From NCBI RefSeq assembly GCF_009193255.1, contig NZ_WACG01000001.1, forward strand, positions 1,178,001 to 1,242,000: 64,000 nucleotides of DNA, read 5' to 3'. The notes under the pieces were generated by a model, which did no database searches, was not told the DNA's origin, and saw only the letters and a list, made by a program, of their open reading frames with translations. Shown here piece after piece: positions 16,371 to 24,151 of the stretch (positions are counted from its first letter, which is position 1; each line of letters begins with the position of its first letter). This stretch comes from Arthrobacter koreensis (GTDB lineage: Bacteria > Actinomycetota > Actinomycetes > Actinomycetales > Micrococcaceae). The translations under genes and the position numbers were made by a program.

Positions 16371-18053
16371 TCAGCGGACGCGCTCGACCCGCTTTTCGTC
16401 CCACACGGGCTCTTCGGATTCGTAGACCCGCCCGTCGGATCCGAACACGAGGAACCGGTCGAAGCTGCGGGCGAACCAGCGGTCGTGCGTGACCGCCAGG
16501 ACCGTGCCTTCGAAGGCTTCGATCGCCTTCTCGAGGGCTTCGGCCGAGTGCAGGTCCAGGTTGTCCGTCGGCTCATCCAGCAGCAGCAGGGTGGCACCGG
16601 AGAGTTCAAGCAGCAGGATCTGCAGGCGCGCCTGCTGGCCGCCGGAAAGCGAGTCGTACTTCTGTTCGCCGGAGGAAGCCAGCCCATACCGGTCCAGGGC
16701 ACCGGCTGCCGCTTCCCGGCCCAGGCCGGAGCGGTGCTCGTCGCCGCGGTGCAGGATGTCGAGCAGCGTTTTGCCCAGCAGGTCCGGGCGCAGCATGGTC
16801 TGGGCGAAGAACCCCGGCCGGATCCGGGCTCCCAGCTTGACCGAACCCTCATGCGGCACGGGAGCGATCTCCACCTCGGAAACCGGCTCGTGTTCCTTGT
16901 CCGGGTCACTGCCGCCCAAGGCCAGCAGGCGGAGGAAATGGGATTTGCCGGAACCGTTGGAACCCAGCACGCCCACGCGGTCGCCGAACCAGATTTCAGT
17001 GCTGAACGGCTTCATCAGGCCGATCAGTTCCAGCTTCCGGGCCACTACGGCGCGCTTGGCGGTCCGTCCGCCGCGCAGGCGCATATTGACGTTCTGCTCG
17101 ATGGGCAGGGCCTCGGGCGGTCCGGCCTCCAGGAACTTTGCCAGCCGGGTCTGCGCCGCGTGGTACCGGTTGGCCATGTCTGAGCGGAACGCGGCCTTGT
17201 TCTTGTACATGTTGACGAGTTCCTTGAGCTTCACGTGCTCCTCGTCCCAGCGCCTGCGCAGTTCCTCGAAGCGTGCGTTGCGGTCTTCGCGGGCCTTGAT
17301 GTAGCTGCCGAAGCCGCCGCCGTGGATCCAGGCCGAGGCCCCGTTTATGCCCGGTTCGAGCGTGACGATGCGTGTTGCTGCGTTGGCGAGCAGCTCGCGG
17401 TCGTGGGAGACGAACAGGACGGACTTCTTCGACTCGGCCAGCTTGGCCTCCAGCCAGCGCTTGCCGGGTACGTCAAGGTAGTTGTCCGGTTCATCAAGGA
17501 GCAGCAGTTCATCCGGGCCGGAGAACAGTGCCTCCAGGACCAGGCGCTTTTGTTCGCCGCCGGAAAGAGTGCTTGCCTGGCGGTACTGGGCAGTGTCGAA
17601 GGGCATGCCCAGGGCGGCCGTCGTGACTTCGTCCCAGACTGTTTCCTGCTCGTACCCGCCAACGTCACCCCAGTCGGCAATCGCCTGGGCGTAGCGCATC
17701 TGGGTGGGCTCATCGTCGTTCTCCATCATGGCTTCCTCAGCCTGGTCGACGGCCCGCGCAGCGGCCGCGATGGCCGGCGGGGCTGCGGAGACGAGCAGGT
17801 CGCGGACGGTGCTGCCGTCCCTCACCTGGCCCACGAACTGGCGCATGATGCCCATGTTCCCGGAGCGGGACACCGTGCCCTCGTCCGGCTTGATGTCCTC
17901 GGCGACGATCCGCAGCAGGGTGGTCTTGCCCGTGCCGTTGGGTCCAATCAGCGCTGTCTTGTGTCCTTCCCCCACCTTGAAGCTGACGCCGCTGAGCAGC
18001 TGCCTGCCGTCGGAGAGGAAGTAGTCAATGCCGGATACGTCGAGATGAGCCAC
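16371..18053 (-). CDS. ABC-F family ATPase (ribosome-associated or resistance type)
   Basis: Soluble protein with two fused ABC domains and no membrane segment, 560 residues. Domain 1 has GPNGTGKTT, signature LSGGEQKRL and LLLDEPDNYLD; domain 2 has GSNGSGKSH, signature LSGGQQARL and LLLDEPTDNLD. The linker carries the charged helices (RNARFEELRRRWDEEH...) expected for the P-site tRNA interaction motif. ABC-F proteins act on the ribosome, either regulating translation or protecting it from antibiotics; which applies here cannot be decided. The GTG at 18053 has GGAGG 8 bases upstream. Divergent from the small monooxygenase gene. Confidence 0.93.
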   Translation of the reverse strand: MAHLDVSGIDYFLSDGRQLLSGVSFKVGEGHKTALIGPNGTGKTTLLRIVAEDIKPDEGTVSRSGNMGIMRQFVGQVRDGSTVRDLLVSAAPPAIAAAARAVDQAEEAMMENDDEPTQMRYAQAIADWGDVGGYEQETVWDEVTTAALGMPFDTAQYRQASTLSGGEQKRLVLEALFSGPDELLLLDEPDNYLDVPGKRWLEAKLAESKKSVLFVSHDRELLANAATRIVTLEPGINGASAWIHGGGFGSYIKAREDRNARFEELRRRWDEEHVKLKELVNMYKNKAAFRSDMANRYHAAQTRLAKFLEAGPPEALPIEQNVNMRLRGGRTAKRAVVARKLELIGLMKPFSTEIWFGDRVGVLGSNGSGKSHFLRLLALGGSDPDKEHEPVSEVEIAPVPHEGSVKLGARIRPGFFAQTMLRPDLLGKTLLDILHRGDEHRSGLGREAAAGALDRYGLASSGEQKYDSLSGGQQARLQILLLELSGATLLLLDEPTDNLDLHSAEALEKAIEAFEGTVLAVTHDRWFARSFDRFLVFGSDGRVYESEEPVWDEKRVERVR

Positions 18054-18169
18054 GCTTCCATCCTCCCACCACGGACCTGATCTTTCCCCAGCGGCCGCCG
18101 GCGTGACGGCGGACAAGCCCCGGCATAGGATTTGAGATGGGAAAATCCGTATCAATCCAGGAGAAAAAG

Positions 18170-18490
18170 ATGATCTTCATCGTCGTCAAGTTCAAGGTCA
18201 AGCCGGACTGGACCGAGCGCTGGCCGCAGCTCACCGCAGATTTCACCGCGGCGACCCGCGGCGAGGAGGGCAACCTGTGGTTTGACTGGTCCCGCAGCCT
18301 GGAAGACCCGAACGAGTTCGTCCTTGTTGAGGCATTCAAGGACGACGCCGCTGCCGCCCACGTGAACAGCGACCACTTCCAGCAGGCCATGAAGGACATG
18401 CTCCCGGCCCTGGTGGAGACCCCACAGATCATTAACACGCTGATCGACGGCGAAGAATGGTCCCGGATGGGCGAACTCGAAGTTAAGTAG
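18170..18490 (+). CDS. antibiotic biosynthesis monooxygenase (ABM) family protein, putative quinol monooxygenase
   Basis: Small dimeric alpha+beta-barrel protein, 106 residues. It begins MIFIVVKFKVKPDWTERWP and has the family core of strand-helix-strand with WFDWSRSLEDPNEFVLVEAF and the following HVNSDHFQQAMKDM. Relatives are YgiN-like quinol monooxygenases or heme-degrading enzymes. The ATG at 18170 has AGGAG with 7-base spacing; an in-frame ATG 11 codons upstream is less well placed. Alone on its strand; a shared hairpin terminator separates it from the convergent gene at 18509. Confidence 0.88.
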   Translation: MIFIVVKFKVKPDWTERWPQLTADFTAATRGEEGNLWFDWSRSLEDPNEFVLVEAFKDDAAAAHVNSDHFQQAMKDMLPALVETPQIINTLIDGEEWSRMGELEVK

Positions 18491-18496
18491 TGCCCC

Positions 18497-18539
18497 GGAG
18501 CGCGCCGGTTATTCCTGCAGGGAGTAGCCGGCGCGCTCC
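18497..18539. terminator. convergent terminator overlapping the end of the next gene
   Basis: A perfect 12-bp inverted repeat, GGAGCGCGCCGG (18497-18508) and its complement (18528-18539), with a 19-base loop. The right arm and loop contain the last codons and stop of the gene at 18509-18781, so one hairpin serves both convergent genes. Confidence 0.6.
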
Positions 18540-18781
18540 AGCATTTCCCGCAGGTCCACTACTGTCTGTTCGTCGATGTCCTTGCCCTTGGGCGGGGTGA
18601 GGTAGTCGGTTTGCCCGGCGAGGGTGACCTCATACTTGCCGTTGTGTTCACGCGTGGTGTCGGCAACGGCTTCGAGCAGCGAGCGCACGCGCTTCCACTC
18701 GATGTTGTGGGAGACCGGATGGCGCAGGATTTCGTTCAGTGTGTCCCGGTGGTGGTTGTTCAGGTGTGGTGTGTCCGTCAT
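18509..18781 (-). CDS. small conserved protein, HicA-like arrangement possible
   Basis: 90-residue protein beginning MTDTPHLNNHHRDTLNEILRHP, with GGAGG 5 bases before the ATG at 18781. The middle (NIEWKRVRSLLEAVADTTREHNGKYEV, then TDYLTPPKGKDIDEQTVVDLREMLERAGY) has the order of elements seen in HicA-type double-stranded-RNA-binding folds, including a terminal helix like LREMLERAG. No HicB-like partner gene is next to it, so a toxin role is doubtful. It lies 37 bases after the anchored protein at 18819 on the same strand and may be co-transcribed with it. Confidence 0.7.
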   Translation of the reverse strand: MTDTPHLNNHHRDTLNEILRHPVSHNIEWKRVRSLLEAVADTTREHNGKYEVTLAGQTDYLTPPKGKDIDEQTVVDLREMLERAGYSLQE

Positions 18782-18818
18782 GGGAACCTCCTCGTTCAAG
18801 TTCCCCACGCCGAGGACC

Positions 18819-19940
18819 TCAGTGCAAGGGGTCCGGCCGGAAGTCCAGGCCCAGGACGTCCCCCTCGGGTTCGATTTCCGCGCCAAAGTTGATGTTCACC
18901 AGGTCTGACCGGCTCTCCCAGCGGCCGGCGCCGGTGGTGTCCTCCTGGTACCGTGCGCGGGCCTTGCCGCCTGTGGCGTACACCGTCATTCCCAGTTCGG
19001 GCGTACCGGCGACGCGGTACTGCGGCGCGCGTTCCAGGGTCCACTGCACGTTCCGAATCCGCTCCGGCCCGACGCTGGCGTAGGCCTCGTTGGGACAGGC
19101 GGCCGGCGCCGCTTCCTGGCGGGCCAGGCAGGCAGCCAGGTAGGCGTCAGCCTGTGCCTCCACCGCCGTCAGCAGTTCCCCCTTCGCGGCCGGATGAAGT
19201 TTGACCGGTGCCGGTCCCCCGGCCATGCTCGGTTCCACGAGGACCTGCGTCCCGGGACCGTAGCTGAGATAGCGCTCGCGCGGCCCTTCAACGAGGTAGG
19301 AGCCGGGCAGCAGCAGCAGCTGGGCCGAGGTCCTATCGGACGGAAGCGGGTACCGGGTTCCGTTGATCCGGATCTCTTCCGTGCCGGCAGGGAACTCGAC
19401 GTCCACGGTCCGTGCAGCCGATGGACCCAGCTGCCACTGCGTGAAAATCACGGCCCGGGGACCGGCCTTCCCAAGCCGGAATTCGACGGTTTTCCGCTCT
19501 CCGCCCTGGTCCACCAGGGCCTGGACGACGGCGGTGCCCTCCCTGATGTCCTGGCCCAGGATCTCGAAGCCGGTGATCTTCTCTCCAGCGGCGGCGAAGA
19601 TTTCCGGGTCCCGGGGCACCAGTGCATCCGTAGCAGGCAGCAGCGCGTGGGCTGCCGCCTGGTCTCCGGACGCCAGGGCAGCCAGATAGTCCTCGGTGAC
19701 TGCCTTCGGGCCCAGGACGTCCCTGCTGATGTATCCATGACCCAGCACCGCGGCACCCGCGAGCACGGCCGCACCGGCGGCAGCGAGGACGGCTGCCGAA
19801 GCCAGGTGGCGGCGTCCGCCGGAACGGCGCCGTCCGCGCTTGCGGTCCGGTTTCCGGGACGGGGTTGCCGGGGCATCCGGAGTCTCCGGGGCAACGGAAC
19901 CGGAGGCACGGCTGTCAGACTGCTGTGTTGAAACCGTCAT
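18819..19940 (-). CDS. membrane-anchored protein with TcaA/NTF2-like extracellular domains
   Basis: 373 residues. A Pro/Ser/Arg-rich cytoplasmic head (residues 1-45) precedes a single Ala/Val/Leu helix (about 46-67), after which the rest lies outside the cell. The segment ARTV..., through TEEIRINGTRYPLPSD and LLLLPGSYLVEG, resembles the repeated domains of TcaA-type wall proteins; the flanking parts (AVTEDYLAALASGDQAAAHALLP and a second similar block near VEAQADAYLAACLARQ) look NTF2-like. No zinc ribbon is visible at the N-terminus. The function is unknown; TcaA relatives affect glycopeptide sensitivity and wall homeostasis. Start ATG 19940 with GGGGGA upstream. Confidence 0.8.
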   Translation of the reverse strand: MTVSTQQSDSRASGSVAPETPDAPATPSRKPDRKRGRRRSGGRRHLASAAVLAAAGAAVLAGAAVLGHGYISRDVLGPKAVTEDYLAALASGDQAAAHALLPATDALVPRDPEIFAAAGEKITGFEILGQDIREGTAVVQALVDQGGERKTVEFRLGKAGPRAVIFTQWQLGPSAARTVDVEFPAGTEEIRINGTRYPLPSDRTSAQLLLLPGSYLVEGPRERYLSYGPGTQVLVEPSMAGGPAPVKLHPAAKGELLTAVEAQADAYLAACLARQEAAPAACPNEAYASVGPERIRNVQWTLERAPQYRVAGTPELGMTVYATGGKARARYQEDTTGAGRWESRSDLVNINFGAEIEPEGDVLGLDFRPDPLH

Positions 19941-20083
19941 GAAAAATCCCCCGGACTGCTAACTGTTCCCGGGTACTTCCTGGTGCTTCTGGGATCCGGG
20001 TGCCGACTCCCAAGATACCGCCCAGGCGGTCCGCTGCCTTCGGGCGGCACGCCCGGTTACGCCGAATGGCAGGCGCGCGGCTG

Positions 20084-21526
20084 CTATTCCGGGGCGAGGG
20101 ACGGCGTTGGCAATCCAAAGACCCTGCGCAGCGCCTGCCCGGCGGCGTGGTAGCCGCCCATTCCGTGCACACCGGGCCCGGGCGGGGTCGAGGCGGAGCA
20201 CAGGAAGACACCCTCCAAGGGCGTGTTCCACGGAACCGGGGACAGGACCGGACGGCGGAGCATCTGTCCCAGGGTCACTGCCCCGGCACCGAAGTCCCCG
20301 CCCACGTAGTTCTCGTTGTAGGCAGCCAGGCCGCGCGCCGTCGTCGTCCGCGTTTCGACGACGACGTCCCGGAAGCCGGGTGCAAAACGTTCAATCCTGG
20401 CCGTTACCGCAGCAGCCATGTCCTGGTCCGATCCGGCCGGGACGTGGCAATAGGTCCATAGGATGTGCCGGCCCGCGGGTGCGCGGGTGGGGTCGAAGGT
20501 GCTGGGCTGGGAAAGCAGCACGTAGGGCTGCTCCGGGTGCCGGCCGGAAGCGACGGCGGCCTCGGAGGCAGCCGTTTCGGCGCGTGTTCCGCCCACGTGC
20601 ACGGTTCCCGCTTCGGCGAGCGCCGGATTTGTCCACGGAACCGGCCCGGAGAGGATGAAGTCCACTTTGCAGGCGGCGTTGCCGTAGCGGAACTGCCGCA
20701 GCGCGCGCTCATAGCGTGCGGGCAGCCGCCCCTCGGCCAGCCGAAGCAGTCCGGCGGGGGCAGTATCCAGGATGACGGCGCGGGAGCCGGAAAGTTCGCG
20801 GAGGGAGTCCACCCGGTGCCCGGTCTCCAGTTCCCCGCCGTGCGCGCGAAGGTCCTCCACCAGGGCGTCGGCGATGGCCTGGGATCCGCCCACGGGTACG
20901 GGCCAGCCAACGGTGTGGGCCAGCAGGGCGAGCAGCAGTCCGCCGCCGGCTGAGGGCAGGGACGGCAGCCGGCCGACGGGGTGGGCCATCACGCCGGTCA
21001 GCAGGGCAGGGGCGGCATCTTCCGAGAAGCGCCGGTTCCAGGCACCGGTCCCCTGGTCCAGTGCTGCCAAGCCGAAGCGCAGCGCCGCCAAGGGTTCGCG
21101 GGGAATCTTCAGCAAGGGGTCCATCAGCGTGCGCGTAATGGCTTCACTGTGCTGAACCAAGGGGCGCATCAGCGCGGACCAGGCCTTGCCGTCCGCCCCG
21201 AGCTCCCGGGCGGTGCGGTCCAGGCTGCGGTAGGCCACGGCGGCGCGGCCCCCGTCCAGCGGCTGGGCATAGGAAACATCCGGCACTTCCAGCCGGATCC
21301 GCTCGGAGAGACCAAAATCCCGGAAAAAGGGAGCTGCCAGCGCCATGGGATGCACTGCGGAGCACACATCGTGCCGGTGACCGGGACGGATGAGCTCGCT
21401 GGTGCGTGATCCTCCCCCCGCGGTGGGCGCAGCCTCAAGGACACGCACGGATAAACCCGCGCGGGCCATGGTGACCGCTGCCGCCAGGCCGTTGGGCCCG
21501 GCTCCCACCACGGTTACATCAGTCAC
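20084..21526 (-). CDS. phytoene-desaturase-like NAD(P)/FAD oxidoreductase
   Basis: Flavoprotein of 480 residues. The N-terminal dinucleotide-binding motif is VVGAGPNGLAAAVTMARAGLSVRVLEA; the C-terminal block is FLCSASTPPGPGVHGMGGYHAAGQALR, typical of the CrtI/PYROXD2 branch. Its GTG start lies 8 bases inside the end of the FemX-like gene, so the two are translationally coupled. No other carotenoid gene (crtB, crtE) is present, so a role in carotenoid synthesis is not supported; proteins of this branch without such neighbours have unknown substrates. Confidence 0.88.
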   Translation of the reverse strand: MTDVTVVGAGPNGLAAAVTMARAGLSVRVLEAAPTAGGGSRTSELIRPGHRHDVCSAVHPMALAAPFFRDFGLSERIRLEVPDVSYAQPLDGGRAAVAYRSLDRTARELGADGKAWSALMRPLVQHSEAITRTLMDPLLKIPREPLAALRFGLAALDQGTGAWNRRFSEDAAPALLTGVMAHPVGRLPSLPSAGGGLLLALLAHTVGWPVPVGGSQAIADALVEDLRAHGGELETGHRVDSLRELSGSRAVILDTAPAGLLRLAEGRLPARYERALRQFRYGNAACKVDFILSGPVPWTNPALAEAGTVHVGGTRAETAASEAAVASGRHPEQPYVLLSQPSTFDPTRAPAGRHILWTYCHVPAGSDQDMAAAVTARIERFAPGFRDVVVETRTTTARGLAAYNENYVGGDFGAGAVTLGQMLRRPVLSPVPWNTPLEGVFLCSASTPPGPGVHGMGGYHAAGQALRRVFGLPTPSLAPE

Positions 21527-22592
21527 GGCCGGCCCCTGCCCTGCCGCCTTTCAGGCGGGCGCGGGCGCTGCGCAGCAGCCCCGGAGCTTCCCGGCGCAGC
21601 CGAAGCGCAGCTGACAGGGCACGGTAGCGCAGCGGTGAAAGCGGAATGTCATAGGTGGTGGGAACGGTGACCACGGTCTTTGAGAAGTTGCGTTTGAACG
21701 TGGTCACGTTGGCGAGCGACGGGTAGTTCTCGCTCTCAATCCCGGTAAGTCCGCAGGCCGTGTAGCCGGCAGCCTTGAGGACCTTGAACGCTTCCCAGAG
21801 CAGCAGGTACGGGGCGTTGGTCTTGCGGGCATCCCGTGAGCTTGCGGCGAAATAGTACACGGCGTAGCCGCGGTACTCGGTGGTGATCAGCCAGGAAACC
21901 GGCTTGCCCTCCACGTAGGCCACCATCAGGCGCAGGTAGTCACCCAGTTCGGTGAGCAGGGTTTCGTAGAAAGCCGAGTCGAAGCTGGAGAACCCGTCCC
22001 GGGCAGCGGTTTCCTGCATGATGGGGAACAGTTCGGTCCGGAAGACCTCGGCCCACCGTTCCCGTTCCACGGTGCGGACCTCCACGCCGAGCTTCTCCGC
22101 CTTGCGGATCAGGTTGCGGGCGTTGGGGCGGAAGGCCGCGAAAATCTGTTCCGTGTCCGGGGTCAGGTCCACCACGATTTCGCGTTCGTACCAGCCGTGC
22201 TCCAGCGGTCCCGTGACCGGCGGGCTCACATGCTCCACCTGCATTCGGACATACAGCGGGTCGACGGCGGGATCGGCGCGGAACTGCTCCTGCACGGTGG
22301 CCACCAGGCGTGCCTCGGCGTCGGGGGTCCGCTCAGTGAACCAGGTGGGGCCATTAACGACTACCAGTGAAGGCCGCAGGCGCCGGCGGGACCGCAGGTA
22401 ACTGGCGGTGGCAACCAGCTTCTCGCCGTCGTAATAGGCCCACACACCGTAGGGTTCGCGGCCCAGGCGGGTTTCGAAGTCCGCCCAGTAAGGAGTCTGC
22501 TCCAAAGGAATGACAACACCGGGGTGCCGGGCCGCCAGGGACTCGAAGTCCTCGCGGGACAGCTGCTGGAAACGGTAGGGAGCGGGGGTCAC
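21519..22592 (-). CDS. FemABX-type peptidyltransferase (lipid II amino-acid ligase)
   Basis: 357 residues with the two-GNAT-fold architecture of Fem ligases, which add amino acids from aminoacyl-tRNA to the interpeptide bridge of peptidoglycan precursors. Recognisable blocks are QTPYWADFETRLG near residue 33, the RPNARNLIRKAEKLGVEV helix and the final ACGLTGIESENYPSLANVTTFKRNFS substrate-binding segment. Arthrobacter-type walls carry variable interpeptide bridges, which need such enzymes. GTG start overlaps the stop of the GT87 gene (GTGA). Which residue it adds is not known. Confidence 0.92.
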   Translation of the reverse strand: MTPAPYRFQQLSREDFESLAARHPGVVIPLEQTPYWADFETRLGREPYGVWAYYDGEKLVATASYLRSRRRLRPSLVVVNGPTWFTERTPDAEARLVATVQEQFRADPAVDPLYVRMQVEHVSPPVTGPLEHGWYEREIVVDLTPDTEQIFAAFRPNARNLIRKAEKLGVEVRTVERERWAEVFRTELFPIMQETAARDGFSSFDSAFYETLLTELGDYLRLMVAYVEGKPVSWLITTEYRGYAVYYFAASSRDARKTNAPYLLLWEAFKVLKAAGYTACGLTGIESENYPSLANVTTFKRNFSKTVVTVPTTYDIPLSPLRYRALSAALRLRREAPGLLRSARARLKGGRAGAGRD

Positions 22593-24034
22593 ATTGCTTC
22601 TTTCGCCGGGGCTGCGTCCGTCTCCAAGGGTACCCGAGGGCGGCGGGACAGCCTGAGCCGCCAGCGGTCCGGCGCCAGGTTGAACGGCCCGCCCTGCGGA
22701 TCGTCGATGCCCATGCGCCGTACCGGATCGGTCCGCGGGTTCCAGATGTCCATCGCGACCCGGGCCATCAGGTACATGGTGGCAACCATGTGCCCCGCCA
22801 CCGAAAGCACGAACCAGCCGGGATCAAGGTTGTTCTCCGGAGCTCCTCCGCCGATCAGGAACGCGAGGTAAAGCCAGATGGCCCAGAAGTGCATTACCTC
22901 GAAGAACTGCCAGATCAGGAAATCCCGCCAGCGCGGCCTCGCCAGCGCCAGCAACGGCACGAGCCACAGCACGAACTGGGGCGAGTAGACCTTGTTGGTG
23001 AGGATGAAAGCCGCCACGATCAGGAACACCAGCTGCGCGATCCGGGGCCGCTGCGGAGCCGCCAGGGCCAGGACGGCGATTCCCGCGCAGGCCAGGGCAA
23101 ACAGGAAGTAGGCCCAGAAGCTGATGAACGCGGCGTCGACCGCGTGTTCGGGGAAGGTGATGTTCCAGGCCTGCCAGACGCTTGAATTGCCGGCGCCGCG
23201 GTCGCGGGAAAAATCGTAGAAGTATTTCCAGCCCTGGAAGTCGCGGAGCATGAACGGAACGTTGACCACCAGCCAGGTCAGGGCCGTGGCGGCGAAGGTG
23301 ACGGCAGCAGCCCGCAGCTTCAGGGTCCGCAGGGCCAGGACGAGGACGGCTCCGAGGATCAGTACCGGATAGAGCTTCAGTGCCGTGCCAAGGCCCAGCA
23401 GGACGCCGGCCAGGAGCGGTTTGTTCCGGGCGAAGGCGAGCATGGCCAGGGAGGCCAGCATCACGGCCCAGATGTCCCAGTTGATGAACATGGACAGGAT
23501 CATCGCCGGGGCAACCGCAACCATCGCCGCGTCCCAGGGGCGGCGGTTGGCCATGCGCATGGTGGCGATCACCGTCACGATCCAGGCGGCGGTGGCAAAG
23601 ACGGCGTTCAGGTCAAAGTAAACCAGTCCGCGGGAATCAGCTCCCGCAGGGACGAGCCACGCCACAAACCCGGCCAGGAGCCCCAGCAGCACCGGGTACT
23701 CGAACTCGGACCCCGGGCTGATGAAGGGATAGATACCGGCGCCGAGGCCGCGGGCACCGAACAGCGCCGGCCAGTCCGAGTAGCAGGCCTGGTAGAACTG
23801 GTCGGACCAGCCGTTGAGCCGGCAGGGGGTCTTCGCCAGCAGCGCCAGCAGGGCCGCCGCGGTGGTCAGCAGAATGAGCACCCGGGGAATGGTGAAGAAT
23901 CCCGGGGAAACGACTCCCGGGGCGGTGTACCGCCCCAGCGGGCCGCCCAGAACCTCGGTGAACCGGCGTAGCAGCCGGTCATTCCGGCTGGGTACTACAA
24001 TCCGCATCGGCCGCCGGCGTGGAGTTGAATCCAT
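22589..24034 (-). CDS. glycosyltransferase family 87 (DUF2029) membrane protein
   Basis: 481 residues with about ten to twelve hydrophobic helices and loops rich in Trp and Arg, as in polyprenol-phosphate-mannose-dependent mannosyltransferases of actinobacteria. Helix-loop features include NGWSDQFYQACYSDWPALF and the FINWDIWAVML stretch with the family's Asp after a membrane helix, plus KLYPVLILG. In M. tuberculosis a GT87 gene also lies close to the rpsF-dnaB operon, so its general neighbourhood is conserved. It starts at ATG 24034 and is coupled to the FemX-like gene, which suggests a shared envelope function. Confidence 0.9.
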   Translation of the reverse strand: MDSTPRRRPMRIVVPSRNDRLLRRFTEVLGGPLGRYTAPGVVSPGFFTIPRVLILLTTAAALLALLAKTPCRLNGWSDQFYQACYSDWPALFGARGLGAGIYPFISPGSEFEYPVLLGLLAGFVAWLVPAGADSRGLVYFDLNAVFATAAWIVTVIATMRMANRRPWDAAMVAVAPAMILSMFINWDIWAVMLASLAMLAFARNKPLLAGVLLGLGTALKLYPVLILGAVLVLALRTLKLRAAAVTFAATALTWLVVNVPFMLRDFQGWKYFYDFSRDRGAGNSSVWQAWNITFPEHAVDAAFISFWAYFLFALACAGIAVLALAAPQRPRIAQLVFLIVAAFILTNKVYSPQFVLWLVPLLALARPRWRDFLIWQFFEVMHFWAIWLYLAFLIGGGAPENNLDPGWFVLSVAGHMVATMYLMARVAMDIWNPRTDPVRRMGIDDPQGGPFNLAPDRWRLRLSRRPRVPLETDAAPAKEAM

Positions 24035-24151
24035 GCCTACCAGTATGCAGGCGCGTTTCCCTCCGGCTTGGCGTTGTGGTCCGGAACAGGTCCGTCTTCA
24101 CCGCTGCCGCGGGCTCACGGCGTACCGGGAGAGACCGCTGTCCGGAAAGGC

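Noticed and set aside
18509-18781. Toxin-antitoxin system based on the HicA-like small protein
   Set aside because: No HicB-like antitoxin gene is adjacent and the fold assignment is weak; kept as an unknown small protein.
20084-21526. Carotenoid biosynthesis cluster
   Set aside because: Only one CrtI-like gene is present, coupled to envelope genes; no crtB, crtE or cyclase nearby.
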